From: Akebia trifoliata
Taxonomy: Eukaryota > Streptophyta > Magnoliopsida > Ranunculales > Lardizabalaceae
Assembly (NCBI GenBank): GCA_017979445.1
Contig: CM030719.1
Coordinates: 25,907,996-25,971,995, forward strand
DNA: 64,000 nucleotides
Direction: 5' to 3'
Part shown: positions 37,490-48,195 of the stretch, one piece after another
Numbering within the stretch: the first letter of the stretch is position 1
Layout of the letters: every line of letters starts with the position of its first letter
Position numbers and translations under genes: made by a program
Notes under the pieces: model-generated
Told to the model about the DNA's origin: nothing
Seen by the model: only the letters and a program-made list of their open reading frames with translations
The model's database searches: none

Positions 37490-37662
37490 GATAATTTGGC
37501 TTGAAAAAAGAGACTCAAAATTCACTTGTTGACATGGCATGTGCACAAAATCATAAAACTTTTACCTGTTAAGAAATACAAGGAAAAAGATCTATGATTC
37601 GTGCACACATCCACATCAGCGGGTAAATTTTGGAGTGGCTTTTTCAAGTCAGTTTATCATTA
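37490..37662. repeat. Foldback MITE-like sequence
   Basis: The left end 'gataatttggcttgaaaaaa' pairs loosely with the right end 'tttttcaagtcagtttatc'. Inside, 'catggcatgtgcaca' pairs with 'gtgcacacatccacat'. It sits where blocks 1 and 3 diverge and resembles the TGATAAT-ended family at 7999 and 9354. Confidence 0.5.
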
Positions 37663-38228
37663 GTCGTTATTTAATTCTTATTCTAAATGACTTATATGAA
37701 CTCTTTTCATTCACATTAAATTTTAGGTTGATTTAGGAAAACATGCTCTAAAAATTATGAAATTCCATTTCAATGCACTATTCAATTTAATTTTAAAAAC
37801 GATAAATTTATCATTTTTCAAATTAAAATCTACAGCTGGTTGAAATGGAAATTTCATAATATTTCTACATTTTGGGAGAAATTTCATAATTTTTTCTGCT
37901 ATTTGAAAATTTCCCAAAATTTTAGGATTGAATAATCTAACATAATATTCATATGGCCCAGGAGAGGAACAATAGGGAGTAAGAATAGGAATATTTATAG
38001 ACCAACTCTTATTCATATAATAATAAAAAATGAAAAATCTTGAGTATTCCATATCTACATCACATTCATTATAAATAATTGAATGGGCTTGGAACCATGC
38101 AGCCACATGAACCTCCCTAGGAAGATCTAAGAATTCTATCCATAGCTGAAAATAAAATAAAATAAATAACAATTAAATTATCACAATTAATTTGTATCAA
38201 GGAAAGAAAAATCCAAGCTCAAGATCGT

Positions 38229-38540
38229 TCAAGCGATCATATGTTGGTGTTTGGTTCCATTATCAGTAGGAAAGGCAGGTGAGACACCAGGAAAATGGCC
38301 TGCAAAGTTCCTCGAGTTAATGGCAGCAGGGCAGTGCTTTCCAGGTATATTTGTTTCACAGGAAGGACCAGAAGGTGGTGTCGTGCCACTTTGGAGAGAC
38401 TGAATCACCATTATATCACCTTTCTTCCACCATTGATCATCTCCTTCCAACAGTCTCGATTCAGCAAGAGAGTTGAAACCCAATGTTAGAACAACAAAAA
38501 TGATTGTAACAGTGAAGATACCTCTTATGCAAAAACCCAT
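38229..38540 (-). CDS. CTNIP/SCREW-like secreted signalling-peptide precursor, copy 3
   Basis: 103 residues, single exon, ATG start. The signal peptide spans about 1-28, with a hydrophobic core at 11-25. A charged linker follows (E-G-D-D-Q-W-W-K-K-G-D). The conserved region is S-G-P-S (57-60), then C61-E-T-N-I-P-G-K-H-C70-P, then N-S-R-N-F-A-G-H. It is closest to copies 1 and 2, sharing M-G-F-C-I-R-G-I-F with copy 1. The release site and mature length cannot be read from sequence. The processed part is expected to include the two Cys and the I-P-G core. The plus-strand frame at 38295-38489 is an antisense shadow. Confidence 0.82.
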   Translation of the reverse strand: MGFCIRGIFTVTIIFVVLTLGFNSLAESRLLEGDDQWWKKGDIMVIQSLQSGTTPPSGPSCETNIPGKHCPAAINSRNFAGHFPGVSPAFPTDNGTKHQHMIA

Positions 38541-38669
38541 GATTTGGCTGAAAATGAGAAAGAAAAAAAAGTGTTTGTTTGATGCAGAAATTAAGGATTG
38601 AGGATTGAAATGTTGTGTTTAGAGATATAGATGGAGAAGGTTGGGTGATAAAAAAATTGAGTGACGAGG

Positions 38670-38759
38670 TTTATATATAGACTTCTAGGTATTTTTTCAA
38701 AGGTAGCTGGGTCAGGTCTATTGTCTATTGTTTGAATTCCAAAAGATGGACTATAGACC
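38670..38759 (-). promoter_or_regulatory. Promoter of peptide gene 3
   Basis: A TATATATAAA-type box at 38670-38679 is about 130 bp before the ATG, and GGTCTATAGTCC (38748-38759) is about 208 bp before it. Confidence 0.65.
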
Positions 38760-40334
38760 AGACCTTTAAGGAAGTTCATAATTTCATCCTTCTCTCAAAT
38801 ATAGATACATATAGTTTTAGAACTCGTCATGGAATCAAAACTTGGCCGAAATGCTATTAGATTTTGGGGTGACTCAGCCACTAAACTCGATGGAATCAAC
38901 TTACTGGGTCAGCTTGAGAAAATCAAGTCAACTCGAAAATTCCCAGAGTTGAGTAATAAACTTGATGGAGTTGTTCTGATATTTAAAATATTTTTATTGA
39001 AAAAAATAAATTTTATTTACTTTTAAAATTTAAAACTATAGAGATGATTTCTAGTTACTTCTAACAATTGAGCTTCGTTATTCCGTTGAATGTTTCTTGC
39101 TACTCTGACTAAATGATGGGTCCGATGTGGTACCTGTTAAAATTCTTCGACGATCAAGTTAGTTCGAAGAAAATAATAACGTCTTCTGCTTTCTTTTCAA
39201 GAATGACCCCCCTCAATTTATCTTGTTCCTTAGAGATCTTCTCGGAATAGAAGTCCCCTCAAGATCCTTGGTCTTCAAGGATCTTCATACGGGAATTACC
39301 CTGGTTTTCGAGGTAGTTACCTGATGTAAAAGGAGTCCATGTCAACCACATCATCTCCCTCCGAGATTCTATGGATACCCCACCAAACTAGGAGATCTGG
39401 ATGATGTTTGCTATGTTAACTCTACCCTACCCTACTTTCTATGCAAAGTAAGATTGACACTCTACCATGCCTACGTCTGGGCTGGGCTGACTTAGGTACC
39501 ACTCTGAGCACAGTAGAACTACTCTTCCCAAATTTGTTTATTTGGCCCACATCTAGACACATGTAAGGTTCAGATGTATTACAGCTTTTACCTCCTCCAA
39601 AAATTATTTTTAAATATTTGCAAATAAAATATAACTTATTTAGCTCATCCGAGTCAACACATCAATTGAGTCGAGTTTTAAAATTATGACAAACACTAGA
39701 AAAAACTGGACATAATAAATGTTTCCACCTAAGGATTATTGTAAGGATAATGCTCACATTTTTCGGGATCAGATCTAAAACTTCCTTTGGCATTGATCCA
39801 TTAATGTTTGCTGAGTCAATTGTGGATTTGTAAGTTGACTTGGACGAGTCAAATAAAATTTAATTAAATAATTACAATATTTATTTTTTCTTCTCCACAA
39901 AATATTAAATATAGTTAATTTTTTCAAAGGAGTCGAGTTACATCAAAACCCAATCTATGCGACTCGTCCGAGTTTGGAATCAACTCAAAAGGACCGACAC
40001 TTTACAAAAAGGTGTATTTTGTGGAAAAAAATTTCCCCAAACCTTCTGGTCAGCACACAAGGGTTGACACTTGACAACGGTTGGCGTGATTGTTGGTTAA
40101 TCCACGCTTCACGTGTCCTAGAATGCCACATGTGGCAGCTTTGAGTGTTCATGAGTAACGAGAAACGATAGTTTTAAAATGTAAAATATTCACAACTTCA
40201 CAAGTGTCTTGTGAGATCTGTTTGGGCCCACAGAACCTATAATCCTAAATTTCGATGGATCTCCACTGTACACTAAGATCAGACTAATCGATGATTTTTA
40301 GCACTTTTTAATAATCCAAATTAACGGTTGTTAA
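38760..40334. other. Promoter-side flank of gene 3, no gene
   Basis: Parts align with the flanks of genes 1 and 2, notably 39730-39790 and 40080-40310. Text at 39050-39600 has no counterpart in those flanks and looks inserted, but I found no clear ends. No coding region is supported. Confidence 0.55.
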
Positions 40335-40554
40335 GCGGCTGTTTGTTACCGCTTCAAAACGCAGCTTTCATTGTGTTTGCGGTGAAAAGCTGCGGTTTCA
40401 CTCGTAATTACCGTTTGTTAAAAACGGCGTTTAAAATCTGCGTTTCGTAATTGCGTTTGGAAACGCAAATTAGAGAAGCTCGGTTGAGACGTTTTTGTAA
40501 TCGCGTTTGCGGGGAATAAAACACTGAATAAACGATTGAGGTGAAAATACGATT

Positions 40555-40870
40555 TTGCCCCTGCCCCTTTACTCTATTCTCTTCGACATAACCTTTGACA
40601 GATCTCTCTCAATCTCGCCTCTCTCTCTCGATCACACCTCTCTCTCTATCTCACGGTCTCTCTCTCTATCACACCTCTCTCTCTCTCTATCTCATGGTCT
40701 CTCACACAGCTGCGCCCGGTTGTTCGACCTCGATCTTGCACAGATCTCTCCGTCGCGAAGCACTCTCTCTCTCTCTGTCGAGCCACGCACAGATCTACGT
40801 TTAGCCGGAGTTCCACTTCGTCTCATCTCTCTCGACAAACAGCGGAATCAAACTGGACTTGTGGTTCGAT
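40555..40870. other. CT-rich tract in the 5' part of the Harbinger element
   Basis: Dense CTCTCT runs, probably a transcribed leader or promoter tract. The open frames here are Ser/Leu low-complexity translations and are rejected as genes. Confidence 0.55.
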
Positions 40871-41560
40871 TTTTCTAACCCTATAAACATGGAAGTTTCT
40901 GATTTTTTTTTTTAAATTTTAGGGGTTACTTTGATTATAGTTGTGATTATTATTTTGTGCAAATTTCATCTCTTCTCCCTCGATAAACAGTTGCTTCAAA
41001 CGAGATTTTTGGTTCCATTTTTATAACCCTATAAACATTGAAATTTCTGAAATTTTTTTACCAATTTTAGGGTCTAGTTGATTATAATTTTATTATTTAA
41101 ACAAATTTCATAATTTTTTTTTTTATCAATTTTATTCAATTTGGTTAGATTTTTCTAACCATCTAAACATGGATCAGAATTTTTTTTATATCAATTTTAG
41201 GGTATAATTGATTATAGTTTGTGCAAATTTCATAATTTTTTTTCATCAATTTTATTAAATTTGGTTTGATTTTTCTAACCCTATAAACATGGAAATTTCA
41301 AAAAAAAATTTATCAATTTTAGGGTCTACGTGATTATAGTTTTGTTATTTAAGCAAATTTCAGAATTTTTTTTTTATCAATTTGGTTCGATTTTTCTAAC
41401 CATCTAAACATGGAAATTTCATAATTTTATTTTTATCAATTTTAGGGTCTAATTGATTATAGTTTTGTGCAAGTTTCAGAATTTTTTTTTATCAATTTTA
41501 TTTAATTGGGTTTGATTTTTCTAAACGTATAAACATGGAAATTTCATATGGGTGTGTTTA
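40870..41560. repeat. Degenerate tandem repeat, six units of about 120-140 bp
   Basis: The phrase TTTCTAACCCTATAAACATGG, or a variant, recurs near 40874, 41020, 41152, 41273, 41394 and 41517. Each is followed by 'aatttcataattttttt' and 'tcaattttagggtctaattgattatag'. It lies between the element's left end and ORF1. Confidence 0.85.
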
Positions 41561-42346
41561 TTATTAATGGTAGCATTATTTACATATGGGTGTGTTTATT
41601 ATTAATGGAAATTTCATATGGGTGTGATTATCACTTAGTAGGGTTTAAGTTTCTTAAGGGTTTATTATGTGGGTGTGTTTATTATTTACATATTCATGGT
41701 AGAATTAAATACTCATGCATTATAATGGTTAGCTTCAAGAGTTTCTAAAATTCCAATAAGGGCTGGATTCATAATGGTAGCATGATTCATAATGTAAGGT
41801 TTGCTCGAGTAAAGATTGGATTTTAGCTTTGAGCAAAAGAGTCCTTAGTGGCAATCTCACCAAGTTTTAAAGTTTGAATATTTGAATCATGTTTGTTAGA
41901 TGTTATAGAATTGTAATGGTTTTTTTTTTAAGTTTGAACTGAATCGCCACTAATTGAGTTTTAAAGTTTGAATATTTGAATCATGAATGCTTTTCTTTAT
42001 CTTACACACGCACACACACACATCAATTACTGTATTCTGTACAGTCAAAGATTGAGAACACAGGGATCCCTCACCGTGGGACTGAGAACTGTGCGTTCTT
42101 CCGGCTATCTATAGGATAGCCTGACATTGCCTCCTGGTTTCTCTCTTTGATTATACATTGTGCAAAAATCAAAATATATATGGGATCCATCACCGTGGGA
42201 CTGAAAACAGTATTTTTATTGTTCTTACTTATTTCGTTATTTTTTTTGTTTGTGAACTAAAGATTTTACAAAAGATTGATGATGAGATTGAAGTAGAATA
42301 TGACATGTTTTGTTCCATGCACTACTGTTGTTATTACCATTGACAG

Positions 42347-43391
42347 ATGGAAGATAACAATTCAAAAAGTGCGAAAGCAGATTGGACACCCAAACAACAT
42401 GAAGTTTGGTCGAGATATGCTATGAATTAGTTAAAAAGGGGAGGAGACCACATAAAGTACTTGATAAGATCGGATATGAAACATTGGTGAAAGAGTTTAA
42501 AAGGATAACTGGTGTTTACTATGATAGAGGGCAAATGAAAAATAAGTGGGATAGACAAAAAGGACTTTGGGGACGTTGGAATAAGATTTGCACAAATACT
42601 GGCGTCTCTTATAATGTTGAGACGGGTATATTAGATGCAAATGAGGATTGGTGGGATGGGTGGTTAGAGGTATATATATTTTTTACTTATTTATTTCATT
42701 TATTTAAATTTTTTTATTTCTTTTATATATAATTTAGAATTTTTATTTTTTAAAGCATCATCCAAAATATGCAATATTTCGATCGAAGCCTTTGATGTTT
42801 GCGAAGCAATTAGATGTAATATTTGGAGGCACATATGCTACTGGTAGCCGAATGTGGTCGCCTGCATCTGGTACAATGCCATCTACATCAGTAAACCAAC
42901 CAGATAATCTTGGGGATGATCTAGAAGATGTCATGGAGACCTTGCCCCCAAAATCTCAGACACCTCTAGACTTTACTCTTGATGATGCTGATGAGTTAGG
43001 GGATGATGCTACCACTACTGTACCCCCACCCACAGATCCTGTTCGACGCAGAAGTGGCGATACTCTACAATCTCAGGGTCGTAGGCAGAAGATGACTCCT
43101 GCTATGCTAATTGGCCAATCATTGGTCAAGCTCGTAGATGCAGTTAACAATCAGACATCTGCTTCAATCAATCAGACATCTGTTAAGAAAGGCACTATTC
43201 AAGAGTCAATCGACCTCTTAGACCAGCTAACAGAGATAACCCCCAACAGTGATCTCTATCATTTTGCGTTAAAGATGTTTATGAAAAACAAGCAATTCAG
43301 AGAGATTTTTTGTGGGTTACGATCAACAGATATTCGTCTTAGGTGGTTGGAGAGCGAGATGACTGATTATCTGGTTGGGAGAGATTGTTAG
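42347..43391 (+). pseudogene. Harbinger ORF1, Myb/SANT-like DNA-binding protein, frameshifted
   Basis: ATG at 42347 opens a frame beginning M-E-D-N-N-S with the W-T-P-K-Q-H-E-V helix start of a Myb/SANT-like domain. After about 42405 the frame must shift by one base to continue as V-E-I-C-Y-E-L, then G-Y-E-T-L-V-K-E-F, and W-W-D-G-W. A base seems to have been lost in 'gaagtttggtcgag'. Read unshifted, it stops within a few codons. An intron runs 42670-42755 (GTATAT...AAAG). Exon 2 (42756-43391) encodes H-H-P-K-Y-A-I-F-R, an acidic Thr/Pro linker and a C-terminal helical part. ORF1 normally works with the transposase in binding element ends. The ATG-initiated product here would be truncated. 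A start at a TTG (42406) or a sequencing error are the alternatives. Confidence 0.8.
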
Positions 43392-43742
43392 ACATTTTTT
43401 CATGTTATTTTTATATTATGTTAGTTTTGGGATGCACCTATAAGGTGCAATATATTTGGTTACTTTTATATTTATGTCGGTTTGATGATGCACCTATAGG
43501 GTGCAATATACATTGGTTACTTTTTGCACTAATATGATGTAATATACTATGTTAGATGGATATGTTAATTTTTGTTAGACATATATTATATTTTCCTATA
43601 CATGGATATTATTTGTACTATTGGATGTTTATTGTGATTAATATTGTGGATAATGAGTTTTGTTGTATGTGGTGGATATCATTTTATTGTGTATTGTAAG
43701 TTGGGTGTATATACAACTAATATGGATCCATAAACAGGTCAA

Positions 43743-45133
43743 ATGGATTCAGATGTTGATAGCACAAATACTGTTGATACTGCTGATACCATGGATTCAA
43801 ATGATAATACCAATAATACTGTTGGGTCAAGTGTTTTAAATTTAGGCACGAGAGGAGCCATCCTAGATTCTTTATTTTATTGTGCGAATGTCTTAGATAG
43901 GGAGGAACATAGTAATTGTCCGTTCAAGGGGATTGATTTTATGCGAAAAACACTGAATGATAATACGATGTGCCACGCATTGTTTAGAATGGAAGGTCAT
44001 GTATTTGTGAATCTATGTTCTATTCTTGAGGAACGGGGTCTGCTAAAGATGCAACGATATATTACTATTCAGGAACAAGTAGCGATGTTCCTATTGATAA
44101 TAGGAAATAATCAAGGACAAAGAGTAATTGCAGATCGTTTTGTTCATTCACTTGAAACGGTTAGCAAGTATTTCAACATAGTTCTTTTGGCGATTGTGAA
44201 CTTGTCAATATCCTTGATTGTACCTCCCAACCTCAATGAAGTATCTCCGCACATCCGTAACAATCCTCGTTTTTTTTCGTATTGTAAGATAATTTCTCAT
44301 ATACATACACTTTAAATATATTTGTTTTATTAATGTTTATAGATTAATATAATTAAAAAATATGTAAGGTTGTATTGGAGCGATAGACGGAACACATATT
44401 AGTGCATTTGTACCAATAGCAGACCAAATGCAATATCGAGGACATAAGGAACTCACGCAAAATATAATGGCAACATGTTCGTTTGACATGTTGTTTACTC
44501 ATGTGGTGGTTGGTTGGGAAGGATCGGCTAATGATTCACGGGTCTTCCTTGAGATATTGAATACTCCTAATTTAAAATTTCCATATCCTCCACCAGGTCT
44601 GTATTTAAAAGTTTGTCAATTATATATATTTATATTCAAGATTAGGCAATATAAATTTTTTTTGGATAATAGGTAAATACTATCTGCTAGATGTTGGGTA
44701 CCCGCTCATGGAAGGTTATCTCGCACGTTACCGAGGTGTTCGATACCATCTACAAGACTATCGGAGGTCACGGGCAAATGGTCGACAAGAAATGTTCAAT
44801 CATTTACATTCTTCACTTCGGAATGTGATCGAACGAACCTTTGGGGTTTTGAAGGCAAAATGGCCTATCTTGAAGATGATGCGTTCCTATAATTTGGACA
44901 AACAACGAAACATTGTCGTCGCCTGCATGGCATTGCACAATTTTATCAGAAAACATGCAATTGCCGATGAAGAATTTATTCGATTCGAGGAAGAAGGGGC
45001 AATGGAAGAGGAAGAAGACAGGATCATTGATCAAGAGTATCCAGTTCCCCCATCAGTAGGTTGTCAGAGTCAACAAACAATGAAAATGCATAGGGATTCA
45101 ATAGCTGATGCCATTTTTACTGGCAATCATTGA
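43743..45133 (+). CDS. PIF/Harbinger DDE transposase (three exons)
   Basis: I read it as exons 43743-44283, 44369-44596 and 44673-45133, with GTAAG/AAG and GTCTGT/TAG introns. This gives 409 residues in one frame from ATG to stop. The N-terminal part is Asp/Thr/Asn-rich, followed by a helical DNA-binding region with Q-E-Q-V-A-M-F-L and a V-I-A-D-R-F motif. The catalytic core shows the three acidic blocks: G-A-I-D-G-T-H just after intron 1, A-N-D-S-R-V before intron 2, and V-I-E-R-T-F-G in exon 3. It ends with A-L-H-N-F-I-R-K-H, the usual Harbinger close. All catalytic residues are present and there is no internal stop, so it could be functional. Intron ends were chosen because they restore the conserved C-I-G-A-I-D and P-P-G-K-Y-Y-L joins. 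Confidence 0.9.
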
Positions 45134-45282
45134 TGCATTTTCATATTAATTTTTTTTTACTTTGTATTGTAATTATAAATACTGTTCTTCGATGTTGGAA
45201 TAAAGATTATAATATTTTTAATTATATTTTGAAGATTCTATGCTTATTTATTTATGTTCTTTGTGTATGATGAATGGCATTG

Positions 45283-45675
45283 ATGGCAAATTATACGTAT
45301 CCACCATGTTGTTCATGTGGTCGAGTGATGACATTAATCACAACTAAAACAAAAGAAAATTATAGGAGGATGTTTTATAGGTGTCCATCTTGGCAGGTAA
45401 TATGATATTGATATTAATATTGGGTGCATATTTATATTTGGTGAGACTGATATTAATTCATGTGTTATTTTACTTTATAGAGACATGCAAGGTCTTTTGT
45501 GTGGGCAGATGAAGTTGACATTATCAATGATAATGTTCCTCAAGATAAAGTAACAGAGTCAAATAAGAAGAATGAAAAATATATTTTGTATGCATTTGTT
45601 GGATGTATATTTTTCATGTTTTTATTTATTTCAATTTTACTTATTATATTAACTATGATTATTATGTTTAAATGA
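45283..45675 (+). CDS. GRF-type zinc finger protein with C-terminal membrane helix, inside the Harbinger element
   Basis: Two exons, 45283-45396 and 45481-45675 (intron GTAATA...TTATAG), give 102 residues. Exon 1 has C-C-S-C-G-R, then T-K-T-K-E-N-Y-R-R-M-F-Y-R-C-P, and exon 2 continues R-S-F-V-W-A-D-E. This is the C-x2-C-G...N-x-x-R-x-F-Y-x-C-P...F-x-W-x-D/E pattern of GRF zinc fingers, which bind single-stranded nucleic acid in several eukaryotic repair proteins. After a short polar stretch comes a strongly hydrophobic segment of about 25 residues, ending F-K-stop. Small plant proteins with GRF plus one membrane helix are known but uncharacterised. The gene lies between the transposase and the right end of the element, same strand, with a clean intron. 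It is too split for simple frame lists. Function is unknown. Confidence 0.75.
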
Positions 45676-46222
45676 TGTCAGAATGTAAATTAGAAGTTAT
45701 GTGGATGTGTTATGTATATATGATGTAATGTGGATATGTTATGTATATATGATGTAATGTGAATGTTGAATTGCGTATTATGCAGGTATTTTTTTTATCA
45801 GGAAAATTTCATATGTCAATTTTTAAGAGGAGATGCTGCCGAAATTTTTGTAGAATTATAAAATTTTCTATAATTTTTTTTTTGAATTATAAATATTTTA
45901 AAATTAATAAAATTATTTTTAAAAAATTTTATATAATTTTATTATATTTATATATATTTAGTGTAATTATATATTTATTAGGGTATTCTAGTAATTTTTT
46001 ATGCATTTTGAGTGTTCCATCAACCTTAAGGGTATTCTGGTCATTTTACCCTAAACAGCAGATTCTAGAAGCTGTATCAAACAATAATTACCAGATTCTG
46101 GTCAACAGCACAGCACTTTCACGAAGCTGTAACAAACAAGCTTTTCAGTGTTTCAGCTTCTGACAGCAGATTCTGACAGCAGAAGCTGACAGCAGATTCA
46201 GGCAGCTGAATCAAACGGGGCC
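45676..46222. other. Right subterminal region of the Harbinger element
   Basis: AT-rich text, then the iterated AGCTG(A/T)A(A/T)CAAAC words and repeats of 'ctgacagcagattc' between about 46070 and 46222. The open frame 45759-46163 is a low-complexity translation and is rejected. Confidence 0.7.
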
Positions 46223-46225
46223 TAA

Positions 46226-46340
46226 ATTATCAACAAAGTAAATATTTGAGAGTTATTATTGACACCCCAGCTTTTCTTATTACACCCAATTAAAAAAAGT
46301 AAATAGGTTAAGAATAAGTAAAAGTTGGGGAGTTAATAGA

Positions 46341-46374
<34 letters not shown>

Positions 46375-46899
46375 AGATTTCTAATTGTTTGGGTTTATGA
46401 TTTTATATGAGCCTAATCATATATAATTGTAACATCTATTGAAATTGTGTGAAGGGAGTGTTATAATGTTTGTAATGAATTGAGCCAAACCTTTGTAATG
46501 TTAGAATGGTGTGTTTTAATCTATAATTGGTGTGTGATAACTAATTTAACAAATTAAAATTTGGGGTGCCAATAGCATTTCTCAAAATTTTTGTATGGGC
46601 CCATGAGACTGATAACTCATGGGGTTAATTAGTGGGCCCATAAGGAGGGTTCCTGTTTTTTTTGTTTTTTAGTTGCTTAATTAGTGGGTCTATTAATAGG
46701 TGGATAATCACATGTGGATTTCTCATCGAAGAAGGAAGATATTAATCAAGATAAATTCAACGATAGTAAAAATTAAACAATAATGGGATTAATTATTCAA
46801 ATTGATTATAATCAACATGAATATATATCAAAAATTGAAGAATCTAAAATTCAAATAAAATTTAAAATTTTGTACTTATCTAAATAAATTAAGCCCATA
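46226..46899. other. Intergenic DNA with (CT)n microsatellite
   Basis: A pure CT run of about 29 bases at 46344-46372. Otherwise AT-rich with no gene. Confidence 0.6.
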
Positions 46900-48195
46900 T
46901 CTTATGTGGCAATGAGATTTTTGACTAAGAAAATTCTCTTTATCACCAAATTTTGGAGTTGTCACCATTCCTTTTTCAAAAATGGTGGAAACGGCTGTTC
47001 GAAAAATATTTTGGGAAAATCGATTTTTAGGCATTGTAGTGACTCTTGAAAATGGAAAAAGAATAATAAATATAAAGTCTAAGTAAGGGGATTCTATTAA
47101 AGAATGAAAGAGGTGTTAGGCGCCCCATTCTCTTAACTCTTAGATGGTTACACATGTTTAACTTGACCATTTTGAAAAAAGCAAGTGAGATGGATTGATA
47201 AATGCATGAGATGTACCCTTCATCAAAGAAGAGACATTGATATTTGGCTTAAGTAAAGAGAGTGTCCTTATTAAGAAAGGGATGAGCCTTGGTTCATGCT
47301 TTGCCAGAGGATGATATGGATGCATTGATGTACTCTTGAGAAAGAGGTTGCGATGTTTGACTAAGGAGTAAATAACGTCATCTAATTGGAAGAGAGACTC
47401 TTACCACCATAGCCATGTGAATGCGTGGGGATGCAACACATTAAAGTTTGGCTTGACATAGTCATCATTGACATAATGCATGGATTCATAGAGGTGGAAA
47501 ATATTCGTTATGATTAAGGATACATTCCATAAAAGGGTAATGACTCTTTTGCCTATGTCATTTGAGATGAGTGAGTATAATGTGTATGAAATGCAACAAA
47601 AAATGGTCAAGGGAACACAAAAGGTGCCATCCCTTAAGGGACTATATATGGGTGTCTCATTTGTGACATCTTGCCATTGGGACATAAGGCTTCAACTCCC
47701 ACTATTTCGATCGAGCCTCTTCATATGCAATACATTAGAGTTGAGCCCAATCTACTAGGTATGGGAAGGGTTATTCCATTACATCCTTGGGCTTTCTAGA
47801 AAAGAAGAAAAAAAAATAGTTGAAAAGGGTAGAAGAGTTATAGGGGGATGCAAAAAACTTGAAAATAAATTACTCTAAACCCACCTTGACCTAGAATGCT
47901 CTTCTTCTTTCTTGAGTCTTGAGTAATTTTATTTTATTTTAGATTAAGGTTAAGTGAGAGAAGGGAAGAGAATGGAAATGGAAATGGAAAAATTATTTCT
48001 TTGAGTACATATTTTGATTGGGATAAAGAAATGAGACTTAGAGCATGAGCTTTCTTTCAAAGGAAATGACCCTTTTTATAGAGTTTTTGAATTATTTTTT
48101 GGGATAAAATGGTCCAACCCTACAAATAAAAAAAGAATGACATGGGATTTCCTTGGTTTCTCTTTCAAGATTTTTTTGCTTCATGTTTTCCAAGG
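46900..48195. mobile_element. Old LTR-element remnant, left part
   Basis: Words such as 'gttgtcaccatt' and 'ggtgttaggcgccccattctc' resemble the ends of plant Ty3/Gypsy LTRs. The text stops at 48195 and appears to continue at 49841 once the younger solo LTR is removed. The overlapping frames 47401-47685 and 47510-47758 are opposite-strand shadows without recognised domains. Confidence 0.35.

Larger units (their letters stand above)
40335..46222 (+). mobile_element. PIF/Harbinger DNA transposon with three genes
   Basis: 5888 bp. It is flanked by the 3-bp direct repeat TAA (40332-40334 and 46223-46225), the expected Harbinger target. The left end starts GCGGCTGTTTGTTACC. The right end on the minus strand starts GGCCCCGTTTGATTCAGC. 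These are imperfect inverted ends sharing GTTTG and a CAGCT/CGCTT word. Iterated subterminal words (AGCTGTATCAAACA, AGCTGTAACAAACA, AGCTGAATCAAACG) lie at about 46072, 46125 and 46204, and the left end matches the middle one best. Inside are a Myb/SANT-like ORF1, a DDE transposase and a GRF zinc-finger gene, all on the plus strand. Confidence 0.88.

Noticed and set aside
38295..38489. 64-residue plus-strand frame over peptide gene 3
   Set aside because: It is antisense to a better supported gene with a conserved family frame.
40555..40878. 107-residue frame at the start of the Harbinger element
   Set aside because: It is CT-microsatellite translation with no domain, more likely a leader region.
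45759..46163. 134-residue frame near the Harbinger right end
   Set aside because: It consists of Ile/Lys/Phe/Tyr-rich translation of AT-rich DNA running into the subterminal repeats.
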